Below, piece by piece: positions 9,100 to 17,590 of a stretch of DNA of 64,000 nt. The position numbers and the translations under genes are program-made. The notes beneath the pieces were generated by a model. It was not told where the DNA came from. It saw only the letters and a program-made list of their open reading frames with translations, and did no database searches. The DNA comes from Streptomyces sp. NBC_00569 (GTDB lineage Bacteria > Actinomycetota > Actinomycetes > Streptomycetales > Streptomycetaceae), in the NCBI RefSeq assembly GCF_036345255.1, contig NZ_CP107783.1:4079501-4143500 (forward strand). Direction: 5' to 3'. Each line of letters opens with the position of its first letter. Position 1 is the stretch's first letter.

Positions 9100-9318
9100 A
9101 TGAAGGTCGACCCATCCGACCCTGACACCTTCGAGCAACAGGAGGACGACGCGGAGTTCGGCGTCGAGGCCCCCGAGGCGGACGCGGCCGAGCAGCTCAC
9201 GGAACTCTCGCCGCACCGGGACGACCCTCCGGCGGACGCCGACCCGGACGCCGCGAACGAGGCGGACCGTGCCGAACAGGCCCGCGTAGTGGATCTGGAC
9301 GAGGACGACTATCGATGA
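9100..9318 (+). CDS. Small acidic conserved protein, 72 aa
   Basis: The protein is very acidic (many Asp, Glu, Ala) with no hydrophobic segment, so probably soluble and disordered, ending VVDLDEDDYR. A good Shine-Dalgarno (GGGAAGGGAG) stands before the ATG. I recognise no function. It lies alone between divergent and downstream promoters, next to a TetR regulator gene, and the pattern looks like a Streptomyces-conserved hypothetical protein. Confidence 0.72.
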   Translation: MKVDPSDPDTFEQQEDDAEFGVEAPEADAAEQLTELSPHRDDPPADADPDAANEADRAEQARVVDLDEDDYR

Positions 9319-9397
9319 CCTGCCCGTATTTGCCCGTATGCGGACGGTTTTCATAGCTGTCCGGTCCGTGAAATTGTGCCCTCGCACCGCGCACACC

Positions 9398-9418
9398 AGG
9401 GTTACCGAAAAGTACGAT
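9398..9418 (+). promoter_or_regulatory. Promoter/operator motif before the tetR gene
   Basis: AGGGTTACCG-N4-GTACGAT. The last six bases (TACGAT, 9413-9418) fit a -10 box. The same 21-base arrangement occurs at 26274-26294 in front of mrp, with the -10 at the identical place. It may be a shared regulator site or an unusual promoter class. Confidence 0.45.
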
Positions 9419-9462
9419 GGCGGAGCGGCGCACACCGCACACGGACAATCTTGGGAGGCGGC

Positions 9463-10104
9463 GTGACAGCCATCGAGCAGACAGAGGCAGCGCGCCCTCG
9501 GGGCACGCGCCTGCCGCGCCGTGCCCGACGTAACCAGCTTCTGGGCGCGGCCCAGGAGGTATTTGTCGCGCAGGGCTATCACGCGGCGGCCATGGATGAC
9601 ATCGCGGAGCGCGCGGGCGTCAGCAAGCCGGTGCTCTACCAGCACTTCCCCGGCAAGCTCGACCTCTATTTGGCCTTGCTCGACCAGCACTGCGAGGCGC
9701 TTCTCCTGGCCGTGCGCACGGCGCTGGCCTCCACGTCCGACAACAAGCAGCGGGTCGCGGCCACGATGGACGCGTACTTCGCCTACGTCGAGGACGAGGG
9801 CGGCGCGTTCCGCCTGGTCTTCGAGTCGGACCTGACGAACGAGCCCGCGGTGCGCGAGCGCGTGGACCGCGTCAGCCTGCAGTGCGCGGAGGCGATCTCC
9901 GACGTGATCGCCGAGGACACCGGCCTGTCGAAGGACGAGTCGATGCTGCTCGCCGTCGGTCTGGGCGGCGTATCGCAGGTCGTGGCGCGCTACTGGCTCT
10001 CCAGCCGGTCGCAGATCCCGCGCGACAAGGCCGTGACGCTCCTGACGTCCCTGGCCTGGCGCGGCATCGCCGGCTTCCCGCTGCACGGCACCGACCACCA
10101 CTGA
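9463..10104 (+). CDS. TetR/AcrR-family transcriptional regulator
   Basis: 213 residues. Residues ~15-65 form the TetR DNA-binding domain, with the helix-turn-helix DIAERAGVSKPVLYQHFPGK. The rest is a variable ligand-binding and dimer domain. I chose GTG at 9463 because GGGAGG sits 4-5 bases upstream (9453-9458); an upstream in-frame start at 9376 would lie before the likely promoter. No clear target gene is adjacent apart from the small acidic protein and DUF3107. Ligand unknown. Confidence 0.92.
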   Translation: MTAIEQTEAARPRGTRLPRRARRNQLLGAAQEVFVAQGYHAAAMDDIAERAGVSKPVLYQHFPGKLDLYLALLDQHCEALLLAVRTALASTSDNKQRVAATMDAYFAYVEDEGGAFRLVFESDLTNEPAVRERVDRVSLQCAEAISDVIAEDTGLSKDESMLLAVGLGGVSQVVARYWLSSRSQIPRDKAVTLLTSLAWRGIAGFPLHGTDHH

Positions 10105-10248
10105 CGAGGCGCGGCGCACGGCGGTCCACGGTCTTGTTCGCTACTGGCGTGCAGCATCGACGCCGGGTACGTCCCCTCACCGGGCTAATGTGTGCTGGGT
10201 ACGGCGCGGTCGTCCGCGCACATCACGGATCGTCGGAGGGACAAGGCC

Positions 10249-10476
10249 GTGGAGGTCAAGATCGGCGTGCAGCACACGCCCCGCGAGATCGTTCTGGAGA
10301 GCGGCCAGACCGCCGAGGAAGTCGAGAGCGCGGTGTCCGAGGCACTGTCCGGCAAGGTGCAGCTGCTGACTCTCGTGGACGAGCACGGCCGCAAGGTCCT
10401 GGTGCCGGCCGAGCGCCTGGCGTACGTGGAGATCGGTGAGCCGACGGTGCGCAAGGTGGGCTTCGGCCCCGTGTAG
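10249..10476 (+). CDS. DUF3107 family protein, 75 aa
   Basis: The sequence VEVKIGVQHTPREIVLESGQ, ending AYVEIGEPTVRKVGFG, is the compact DUF3107 domain found across actinobacteria. Function unknown; in many genomes it lies near RNA helicase and TetR genes, as here. The GTG start is set by GGAGGG eight bases upstream. A strong terminator follows at 10507-10546. Confidence 0.88.
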   Translation: MEVKIGVQHTPREIVLESGQTAEEVESAVSEALSGKVQLLTLVDEHGRKVLVPAERLAYVEIGEPTVRKVGFGPV

Positions 10477-10506
10477 AGCCCCGCGCACGGCGGCACGAAA
10501 GACATA

Positions 10507-10546
10507 CGGGAAAGGCCCGGTGGCGGATGCCACCGGGCCTTTCCCG
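10507..10546 (+). terminator. Rho-independent-type terminator after DUF3107
   Basis: An 18-bp perfect stem (10507-10524 with 10529-10546) around a GGAT loop, 30 bases after the stop codon. The stem holds AAAGG/CCTTT; there is no long T-tract. Confidence 0.85.
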
Positions 10547-10693
10547 TGTCTGTTTCCCCGCCGGTCAGCGACGCCGCGCCCCTCACAGGGCGGGCACAGC
10601 GAACCCATACGGGGAGGATTGCATTCCGCGGCCCGGGGGTACACCGGTCAAGACCGATTTGCACCACGGCCAATGCGGGAGGGACCTCACACA

Positions 10694-10960
10694 ATGCTCC
10701 TGGAAGCGCTCGGCTCCGCCCTGCTCGGCCTCGGCCTTGCCTGGGCCGCGACTGTCCGCCTGCCCCGCCGGCTCCCGCCCCGGGCGCTCGTACTGCCGAC
10801 AGGAATCGCGGGTGCGCTCTTCGGGGCATTTCTGACCCACACCGCGCTCGGCTCCGGCCACGCCCTCGCCACCCTCGCCGGAGCGGTCGTCGTGGCGGTG
10901 GCGTCCCTGTCGCTGCTGCTGCGCCCCTCAGCCCGGGTCCGCCGGTCAGCGCCGGCCTAG
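10694..10960 (+). CDS. Small membrane protein, 88 aa
   Basis: Three hydrophobic segments (about residues 3-20, 34-52 and 58-80) are separated by an Arg/Pro-rich loop (RLPRRLPPR) and followed by a basic tail. GGGAGGGA lies nine bases before the ATG. I recognise no family. It is an integral membrane protein of unknown function between the DUF3107 terminator and the converging ferritin-fold gene. Confidence 0.65.
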   Translation: MLLEALGSALLGLGLAWAATVRLPRRLPPRALVLPTGIAGALFGAFLTHTALGSGHALATLAGAVVVAVASLSLLLRPSARVRRSAPA

Positions 10961-11031
10961 GGCCTCTCCTCCGACGACATCGCGGCAGAGCGCAAGACCC
11001 CGGACGGTGACCGGCCGGCGGTGAAGCCGCC

Positions 11032-11763
11032 TCAGGCCGCGAGCCCCAGCGCGGCCATCCGCTTGGTGTGCGCCTCGGTGATCCGCGAGAACATCCGGCC
11101 GACCTCCGCGAGGTCGAACCCGTCGGCCACGCCGCCGACGAGCATCGTCGACAGGGCGTCCCGGTCGGCGACGACCCGCTGCGACTGCGAGAGCGCCTCG
11201 CCCATCAGGCGGCGGGCCCACAGCGCGAGCCGGCCGCCCACGCGCGGCTCGGCCTCGATCGCGGCCCGCACCTTCTCCACGGCGAAGCTGGCGTGCCCGG
11301 TGTCGTCGAGGACCGCGAGGACGAGGGAGCGGGTGTCCGAGTCGAGCCGGGCCGCGACCTCGCGGTAGAAGTCACTGGCGATCGAGTCGCCGACGTACGC
11401 CTTGACCAGACCTTCCAGCCAGTCCGACGGCGCGGTCTGCTTGTGGAAGCCGTCGAGCGCGGCGACAAAGGGCTCCATCGCCTCGGTCGGCTCGACGCCG
11501 ATCGCCGAGAGCCGGTCGCGCAGTTGCTCGAAGTGGTGGAATTCGGCGGACGCCATTTTCGCGAGCTCGGCCTTGTCGCCGAGCGTCGGCGCCAGCTTCG
11601 CGTCCTCGGCGAGCCGCTCGAATGCGGCCAGCTCTCCGTACGCGAGTGCGCCGAGCAGGTCCACGACCGCGGCGCGGTAATGAGGGTCGACGGATGCCTT
11701 CGCCCAGTCCTGGGCGGCGATTCCGGTGGGTTCGTCGGCTGCGGCGGTGTCAGGCGTCTCCAT
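11032..11763 (-). CDS. Ferritin-fold MiaE-like protein
   Basis: 243 residues, almost wholly helical. Glu and His residues are spaced as in carboxylate-bridged di-iron proteins (GELAAFERLAEDA, SAEFHHFEQL, DTGHASFAVEK). This matches the MiaE_2 / ferritin-like family; MiaE itself hydroxylates a modified adenosine in tRNA. That activity is not shown here, but the divergent neighbour is an RNA helicase gene, so an RNA link is plausible. I chose ATG at 11761-11763, where the family sequence begins; the longer frame to 12081 has no coding character. Confidence 0.85.
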   Translation of the reverse strand: METPDTAAADEPTGIAAQDWAKASVDPHYRAAVVDLLGALAYGELAAFERLAEDAKLAPTLGDKAELAKMASAEFHHFEQLRDRLSAIGVEPTEAMEPFVAALDGFHKQTAPSDWLEGLVKAYVGDSIASDFYREVAARLDSDTRSLVLAVLDDTGHASFAVEKVRAAIEAEPRVGGRLALWARRLMGEALSQSQRVVADRDALSTMLVGGVADGFDLAEVGRMFSRITEAHTKRMAALGLAA

Positions 11764-12176
11764 GAAGCGCACAATAGCCCGCCGACCGCCGCTCGGAAGT
11801 CCCTGGTCAATCACTGTGACGACGACTACGTGACCAATTCGGCCATCGCACATGCGCGATTCCGGGGTATGGTGGTAAAGAGCCCGCCGGGTACGAGCAG
11901 AACTTTTACGTGTCTGTTTGTACGCGTTTTCGACGGGCTTCATGAATGAGGATGCCCGGTCGGTGGCCCGATCGGCTCCGACCCGACAGCCCTCCGGGCG
12001 GTACGTCACACGGCGTACGGCATGAGGAGGGAATCCCTCAGCGGCACGAGCGCTCGAGCGTCGGCAGTGGTCCCGCGTCACCCGGCCCGCCCGCCTCTCG
12101 CTGGCGACCGGCGATCAAGGCACGGTCACGACCCCCGCGTTCGCCTCGCACCGCGTCTCACAGAAGAGGCAACACC
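11764..12176 (+). promoter_or_regulatory. Long 5' leader / divergent promoter region of the helicase gene
   Basis: 413 bases without a convincing gene between divergent ferritin-fold and helicase genes. Bases 11800-11950 are unusually AT-rich for the window (TTTTACGTGTCTGTTTGTACG around 11903), suited to promoters. The rest would be a 5' UTR of 200-270 bases, a feature often seen for DEAD-box helicase mRNAs, which can be controlled by folding or autoregulation. Confidence 0.5.
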
Positions 12177-14402
12177 CTGACTACGCAGCAGCTTTCCACG
12201 TTCCGAGAGCTCGGGATCCTCCCCGAGACCGCCGAGGCCCTCGAGGCCGTCGGCATCATCAATCCCTTTCCCATCCAGGAGATGACGCTCCCCGTAGCGC
12301 TCTCCGGCACCGACGTCATCGGCCAGGCCAAGACCGGCACCGGCAAGACGCTCGGCTTCGGGCTTCCGCTCCTCGAGCGCGTCACCGTCCCCGCGGACGT
12401 CGAGGCGGGCCGGGCGCAGCCCGAGCAGCTGACCGACGCCCCGCAGGCGCTCGTAGTCGTCCCCACCCGTGAGCTGTGCCAGCAGGTCACGAACGACCTG
12501 CTGACGGCCGGCAAGGTGCGCAACGTGCGCGTCCTCGCCATATACGGCGGGCGTGCCTACGAGCCGCAGGTCGAGGCCCTCAAGAAGGGCATCGACGTCG
12601 TCGTCGGCACCCCGGGCCGTCTCCTCGACCTCGCGGGCCAGAAGAAGCTCAACCTGAAGCACGTCAAGTCCCTCGTCCTCGACGAGGCCGACGAGATGCT
12701 CGACCTGGGCTTCCTGCCCGACGTCGAGAAGATCATCAACATGCTTCCGGCCAAGCGCCAGACGATGCTGTTCTCCGCGACGATGCCCGGCGCCGTCATC
12801 GGCCTGGCCCGTCGCTACATGTCGCAGCCGACGCACATCCGCGCCACGTCGCCCGACGGCGAGGGCGCGACGGTCGCGAACACCTCGCAGCACGTCTACC
12901 GCGCGCACAACATGGACAAGCCGGAGATGGTCGCGCGCATCCTGCAGGCCGAAGGCCGCGGGCTCGCGATGATCTTCTGCCGTACGAAGCGGACCGCCGC
13001 CGACATCGCCGACCAGCTGCAGCAGCGCGGCTTCGCGTCCGGCGCCGTCCACGGCGACCTCGGCCAGGGCGCGCGTGAGCAGGCCCTGCGGGCGTTCCGC
13101 AACGGCAAGGTGGACGTGCTCGTCTGCACCGACGTCGCCGCTCGCGGCATCGACGTCGAGGGTGTGACGCACGTCATCAACTACCAGTCCCCCGAGGACG
13201 AGAAAACGTACCTGCACCGCATCGGCCGTACCGGCCGCGCGGGCGCCAAGGGCATCGCGATCACGCTGGTCGACTGGGACGACATCCCGCGCTGGCAGCT
13301 GATCAACAAGGCGCTGGACCTGAAGTTCCCCGACCCGGTCGAGACGTACTCGTCGTCTCCGCACCTGTACGAGGAGCTGAACATCCCCGCCGGCACGAAG
13401 GGCGTGCTGCCGCGCTCCGAGCGCACCCGGGCCGGCCTCGCCGCCGAAAAGGTCGAGGACCTCGGTGAGACCGGTGGCCGTGGCGGGCGCGGTGGGCGTG
13501 GTGGCCGTACGGCCGCCACTCCGGCTCCCGTCCAGGAGCGCGAGCCGCGTCCGGCGCGTACGACGCCGCGTCGCCGTCGCCGCATCCGTAACGGCGAGCC
13601 GGTGGCCGCGCCGACGGTGAACGAGCCGAGGACGGCTCCGGCCGAGGCGGTCGCCGCCTCCGAGGCCGTGGACGCCACGGTGGTGGAGCCGCGTACGCCG
13701 CGCCGTCGCCGTCGCACCCGTTCGGGCGCCGCGCCGGAGGCCGTCGTCAAGACCGTCGCCGTCGCGACGGCCGAGGTTGTCGCCGACACGGTCGAGGCGC
13801 CCGCGGTCGCCGAGACGAAGCCGAAGCGCACCCGTAAGGCCGCCGCCCCCAAGGCCGCTGCCGAGGAGGTCGCCGAGACAGTCGAGGCGACGGTCCCGAG
13901 GCCGCGCCGCCGCACCCGCAAGGCCGCGGAGGCCGTGGTGGACACGGTGGAGGCCGTCGAGCCGGTCGAGGCTCCCGCGGAGACCAAGCCCAAGCGCACC
14001 CGCAAGGCCGCGCCCAAGGCCGAGGCCGTCGCGGACACCGTCGAGGCCGCCGAGACCAAGCCGAAGCGCACCCGTAAGGCCGCCGCGCCCAAGGCGACCG
14101 CCGAGCCGGTCGAGGCTCCCGCGGAGACCAAGCCCAAGCGCACCCGCAAGGCCGCGCCCAAGGCCGAGGCCGTCGCGGACACCGTCGAGGCCGCCGAGGT
14201 CGCCGAGACCAAGCCGAAGCGCACCCGTAAGGCCGCCGCCCCCAAGGCGACCGCCGACGCGGCCGCCGAGGTCACGGAGACGAAGCCGAAGCGCACGCGC
14301 AAGGCCGCCGCCCCCAAGGCGACCGTCGACGCGGCCGCCGAGGAGGCGCCCGCCAAGCCCCGCCGCCGCACCCGCAAGGCCGCGGAGCCGACGGAGAGCT
14401 GA
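12177..14402 (+). CDS. DEAD-box RNA helicase with repetitive basic C-terminal tail
   Basis: 741 residues. Walker A AKTGTGKT is at 51-58, PTREL at 96-100, DEAD at 169-172, SAT at 200-202, and HRIGRTGRAG near 348, so the helicase core is complete and should unwind RNA with ATP. From ~434 comes an RGG run, then ~300 residues rich in Lys, Arg, Ala, Pro and Glu, with repeated KPKRTRKAAAPKA units like a histone H1 tail; these probably bind RNA. The only start with a Shine-Dalgarno is CTG at 12177 (GAAGAGG seven bases before). No ATG, GTG or TTG is in frame nearby, and the protein then aligns to the usual family start (FRELGILPETAEAL). Confidence 0.93.
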   Translation: MTTQQLSTFRELGILPETAEALEAVGIINPFPIQEMTLPVALSGTDVIGQAKTGTGKTLGFGLPLLERVTVPADVEAGRAQPEQLTDAPQALVVVPTRELCQQVTNDLLTAGKVRNVRVLAIYGGRAYEPQVEALKKGIDVVVGTPGRLLDLAGQKKLNLKHVKSLVLDEADEMLDLGFLPDVEKIINMLPAKRQTMLFSATMPGAVIGLARRYMSQPTHIRATSPDGEGATVANTSQHVYRAHNMDKPEMVARILQAEGRGLAMIFCRTKRTAADIADQLQQRGFASGAVHGDLGQGAREQALRAFRNGKVDVLVCTDVAARGIDVEGVTHVINYQSPEDEKTYLHRIGRTGRAGAKGIAITLVDWDDIPRWQLINKALDLKFPDPVETYSSSPHLYEELNIPAGTKGVLPRSERTRAGLAAEKVEDLGETGGRGGRGGRGGRTAATPAPVQEREPRPARTTPRRRRRIRNGEPVAAPTVNEPRTAPAEAVAASEAVDATVVEPRTPRRRRRTRSGAAPEAVVKTVAVATAEVVADTVEAPAVAETKPKRTRKAAAPKAAAEEVAETVEATVPRPRRRTRKAAEAVVDTVEAVEPVEAPAETKPKRTRKAAPKAEAVADTVEAAETKPKRTRKAAAPKATAEPVEAPAETKPKRTRKAAPKAEAVADTVEAAEVAETKPKRTRKAAAPKATADAAAEVTETKPKRTRKAAAPKATVDAAAEEAPAKPRRRTRKAAEPTES
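13959..14198 (+). repeat. 96-bp exact direct repeat in the helicase tail
   Basis: Bases 13959-14054 and 14103-14198 appear identical, offset by 144 bp (in frame). They lie within a longer array of diverged KPKRTRKAA coding units spanning about 13800-14390. Confidence 0.8.
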
Positions 14403-14419
14403 GCAGGACCACGGAGCAA

Positions 14420-14462
14420 GCCGATGGCCCGGCGCCCGCGAAAGCGGGGCCGGGCCATCGGC
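14420..14462 (+). terminator. Helicase terminator
   Basis: A 14-bp stem (14420-14433 with 14449-14462), extended inward by CCCGC/GCGGG with a GAAA loop, starting 18 bases after the helicase stop. Confidence 0.8.
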
Positions 14463-14540
14463 GTTCGCGGTCACGGAGGTCGCGGAGAGGCCGCCCCGTC
14501 CCCGAATGACCCGCGGCGGCACTGCGGTTAGCCTCGTCGC

Positions 14541-15419
14541 ATGAGTCGGCCTCCCGCTTTCGCCCCGCCGCCCGGCGCCGTCGCCCACGCTCTTCGGACC
14601 GAGCGCGGCGACTTCGCCGCCATCAGTGCCGGTCCGCAGGACGCCGGCCACACCGGTACCGCGCTCCTGCTGCCCGGGTTCACCGGCAGCAAGGAGGACT
14701 TCATCGCCCTGCACGTGCCGCTCGCCGCCGCCGGGTACCGCACGGTCGCCGTGGACGGGCGGGGGCAGTACGAGTCGACGGGGCCCCTGGACGACGAATC
14801 CCCTTACGCACAGCGGGAGTTGGCCCGCGATGTGCTCGCGCAGGCGGCCGTCGTGGACGACGGGACGCCGCTGCATCTCGTGGGGCATTCGCTGGGCGGT
14901 CAGATCGCCCGGGCGGCCGTGCTCGTCGACGCGACGCCGTTCGCCTCGCTCACCCTCATGTCCTCGGGCCCGGCCCAGATCTCGCCGTCGCAGCAGGAGC
15001 GGGTCAAGCTGCTGCGGGACGCACTCGCCGTGCTCGACATGGCGCGGGTCTGGGACGCGATACAGGCGCTCGACGCGCCGGAGGAGACGGACACCCCCGG
15101 AGCGGGCGCGGACGACGCCGCCGCCCTGCGGCACCGCTGGCTGCTCAACAGCCCGGCCCAGCTCATCGCGACCGGCCGCCAGCTGTGCACGGAACCGGAC
15201 CTGGTCGACGAGCTGGCGGCCGTCCGGCTGCCCAAGCACGTGCTGTCGGGCGAGCGCGACGACACCTGGCCGGTGCAGCTCCTCGACTCCATGGCCGTAC
15301 GCCTCTCGGCCCGCAGGACCGTCGTCGCGGGCGCGGAGCACTCCCCGAACACGGACCGCCCCCAGGAGACCGCGGCGGCCCTGGCCGCGTTCTGGGACCT
15401 GCACCCGCCGGTGGTCTAG
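14541..15419 (+). CDS. Alpha/beta hydrolase
   Basis: 292 residues. It has the oxyanion segment LLPGFTGSKED, nucleophile GHSLGG, acid candidate in SGERDDTWP and a late histidine (GAEHSPNTDRP), giving a complete Ser-Asp-His triad. Cytoplasmic, no signal peptide. It converges with the NYN-domain gene with only 16 bases between stops. Substrate cannot be named. Confidence 0.88.
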   Translation: MSRPPAFAPPPGAVAHALRTERGDFAAISAGPQDAGHTGTALLLPGFTGSKEDFIALHVPLAAAGYRTVAVDGRGQYESTGPLDDESPYAQRELARDVLAQAAVVDDGTPLHLVGHSLGGQIARAAVLVDATPFASLTLMSSGPAQISPSQQERVKLLRDALAVLDMARVWDAIQALDAPEETDTPGAGADDAAALRHRWLLNSPAQLIATGRQLCTEPDLVDELAAVRLPKHVLSGERDDTWPVQLLDSMAVRLSARRTVVAGAEHSPNTDRPQETAAALAAFWDLHPPVV

Positions 15420-15435
15420 CCCGGAGGGCGCGGTC

Positions 15436-16335
15436 CTAGTACTGCGCCTGGAGGTGGCCCCAGAAGCCGTCCCGCAGGGCGCGCCGCAGATCGGACTGCC
15501 CCCGCAGCGAGTACTGCAGCAGCGCCTCCGCCTCGACCAGCAGCTCCTGGTCGACGGGCCCGGGCAGATAAGGGTGCCCCGGCAGCAGCTCCACCAGTGA
15601 CTCCCTGCCACGCGCGGCGAGCCACTTCGCGGCGATCTGCGCACCGACGAAACGCACGTCCTCCCGCGAGGGGCGGGGCGTGCCCGCGCTCTCGTACGTC
15701 GCCGCGGTGGTGCGCCGGGACACGTACGGCTTGAAGAACGCCAGGTCGAACGTGCGCTGGCTGTCGACCTCCCACAGGAGCGGGTCCGCCTGGTTGCGAC
15801 CCTCGGGTGCCTCGATGCCCCACAGGTGGACGCGTGCGCCGTAGCCCTGCGCCGCCTCGACCGCTGAGACGAGGTCCTCGTCCCCGCCGACGAGCGCGGC
15901 GTCACTGATGGCGCGGTGCCGGGCGAGCGACTCCAGGTCCGTGCGGATCAGGGAGTCGACGCCCTTCTGCTGGTTGTGGGCGTTGAGGTTGCCGAGCCTG
16001 ACCTTGACGTCGGGCAGCTCGGCGATCGACTGCTGTTCGTTCGTGTGGATGCGGCGCCGGGCACCGTCGTACCAGTAGACGCGCAGCAGCCGGCTGTCCG
16101 CGAAGATCGTGCGGGCCTTGTCGATGAAAGCGTCGACGATGCCTTCGGCGTCGAGGTCGAAGGCCCTGCGGTCCTCGGTCCCGGTGACCAGGCGGCCGGC
16201 GGCGGCGTAGAGGTATCCGGCGTCCACGAAGATCGCGTGGGTGGACGGGGTCTTGGCCACTTCGGCGAGCATGCGCTTGAGCAGCTCGTTCGTACGGTCG
16301 AGCTCCGCGCGGATGGCCGTCAGGTCGTCGTTCAT
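15436..16335 (-). CDS. NYN-domain (PIN-like) protein
   Basis: 299 residues. After a short coiled-coil-like start (ELDRTNELLKRMLAEV) the NYN core begins with THAIFVDAGYLYAAAG and carries the acidic DAALVGGDEDLVSAVEAA segment; these Asp residues form the metal site in PIN/NYN nucleases. Family members are RNA-processing or RNA-decay enzymes; the target is unknown. A further ~80-residue C-terminal part (SREDVRFVGAQIAAKWL to the end) is helical. ATG at 16333-16335 is the only start that matches the family N-terminus. Confidence 0.85.
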   Translation of the reverse strand: MNDDLTAIRAELDRTNELLKRMLAEVAKTPSTHAIFVDAGYLYAAAGRLVTGTEDRRAFDLDAEGIVDAFIDKARTIFADSRLLRVYWYDGARRRIHTNEQQSIAELPDVKVRLGNLNAHNQQKGVDSLIRTDLESLARHRAISDAALVGGDEDLVSAVEAAQGYGARVHLWGIEAPEGRNQADPLLWEVDSQRTFDLAFFKPYVSRRTTAATYESAGTPRPSREDVRFVGAQIAAKWLAARGRESLVELLPGHPYLPGPVDQELLVEAEALLQYSLRGQSDLRRALRDGFWGHLQAQY

Positions 16336-16598
16336 ATGTGGCCCATTGTCACGGCCGTCACGCTGCGAACACAACTGGTCCCGCTACCCGAGGGTAATTA
16401 GCCTCGCGAAAAATTTCCTTAGCGTAGGGAATGTTTGCTGGGGGCAACTCGTTGATCCCTACAGAACGCGGGGCATTGAAGCCACGCAATCCACTCTTAA
16501 CGGTCAGGCAACCGCCTGGCCGTACGACGGGGCAAGACTCTTGTCCCGTGCCAGTAGTTCTCCTCCAGGAGGATGACCAGACGAAGGGAGAAGCGGTT

Positions 16599-16751
16599 AT
16601 GCGCTTCGAAATCATGCGACTCGACGATGTCGACGGAACCGCCGTGGACAGCACTGTCGTGGACGCCGCCTCCGTCAACCGGATCGTTCAGCAGGCGGCT
16701 GCCACCGGGCAGCGCCTCTACATCCGCCCGGCCGAGTCGCCGGCCTCGTAA
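16599..16751 (+). CDS. Conserved 50-residue protein
   Basis: The sequence opens MRFEIMRLDDVDGTAVDSTV and ends with LYIRPAES. AAGGGAG nine bases before the ATG and a strong terminator 50 bases after the stop mark it as a real single-gene unit. I recall near-identical small proteins in Streptomyces genomes but no function. It is soluble and mixed alpha/beta in look. The 263 bases upstream (16336-16598) include an AT-rich stretch at 16395-16430 that probably holds divergent promoters. Confidence 0.75.
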   Translation: MRFEIMRLDDVDGTAVDSTVVDAASVNRIVQQAAATGQRLYIRPAESPAS

Positions 16752-16800
16752 CGCGACGACGACTCCTGATACACCGTACGTAATCGAATAACACGCTTCA

Positions 16801-16836
16801 GAGCCCCCGTACGACATCCGTACGGGGGCTCTTTTG
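16801..16836 (+). terminator. Rho-independent terminator
   Basis: A 13-bp perfect stem (16801-16813 with 16819-16831), 5-base loop and TTTT. It sits between the 50-residue protein gene and the converging marC gene and can serve both. Confidence 0.92.
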
Positions 16837-16861
16837 CGTACCCGGCGAGGGTCCGGGGCCC

Positions 16862-17467
16862 TCAGGAGCCCTGGATCACCTGGGTCACCCCGTTGATGAT
16901 CTGCTGGACGGCGATCGCGGAGAGCATCATGCCCGCGAGGCGCGTCACCAGGACCACGCCGCCGTCCTTGATGACGCGGATGATCAGCAGCGAGTAGCGC
17001 ATCACGAACCACAGGACGACATGGATGGCGACGATCGCCATCCACACCGATACCTGCGTCGCGGCGCTGTCCGCCTTCTGCACCGCGAGGATGACGGACA
17101 CGATCGCGCCGGGACCCGCGAGCAGCGGCATGCCGAGCGGCACCAGCGCGACGTTCACGTCCTTGGTCTGCTTCGGCTCGTCGGTCTTGCCCGTGAGCAG
17201 GTCGAGCGCGATGAGGAGCAGCAGCAGCCCGCCCGCGATCATGAGCGCGGGGACGGAGACATGCAGGTAGTCGAGGATCTGGTGACCCAACAGGCCGAAG
17301 ACCGCGATGACGCCGAAGGCGACACAGACGGCCTGGAAGGCCATCCGCTTCTGCACCTTGGCGGGCCGGCCCGCGGTCAGCGCGAGGAAGATCGGGGTGA
17401 TCCCAGGGGGGTCCATAATCACGAATAGCGTGAGAAAAAGGGATCCGAAGACAGCGACATCAAACAC
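16862..17467 (-). CDS. MarC-family membrane protein
   Basis: 201 residues with six hydrophobic helices, including FLTLFVIMDPPGITPIFLAL at the N-terminus and PLGMPLLAGPGAIVSVILA in the middle, both MarC (UPF0056) signatures. The role of MarC proteins is unsettled; the old link to multiple antibiotic resistance was withdrawn. I chose GTG at 17465-17467, which starts right before the first helix (VFDVAVFGSLF); a longer start would add a Pro/Arg-rich tail. Confidence 0.9.
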   Translation of the reverse strand: MFDVAVFGSLFLTLFVIMDPPGITPIFLALTAGRPAKVQKRMAFQAVCVAFGVIAVFGLLGHQILDYLHVSVPALMIAGGLLLLLIALDLLTGKTDEPKQTKDVNVALVPLGMPLLAGPGAIVSVILAVQKADSAATQVSVWMAIVAIHVVLWFVMRYSLLIIRVIKDGGVVLVTRLAGMMLSAIAVQQIINGVTQVIQGS

Positions 17468-17590
17468 GGGGTGTGGCCTTGCGAGTGGGGTCCGCGGGAT
17501 CAGCCGGGACGCGTCGTGCGTGGGGGTGCGGTGCGTGAGCCCGCACCGGGGCATGAAGGGAGCGGCCCGCCGGATCGCGGCAGGGCGCGG

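Noticed and set aside
11946..12176. N-terminal extension of the helicase reading from an ATG at 11946
   Set aside because: The added residues are Arg/Pro/Ser-rich without helicase similarity, no Shine-Dalgarno stands there, and a good one precedes CTG 12177.
12126..15905. 1259-residue open frame on the minus strand opposite the helicase, hydrolase and NYN genes
   Set aside because: It is an antisense artefact of high GC; its composition is low-complexity and it covers three well-supported genes.
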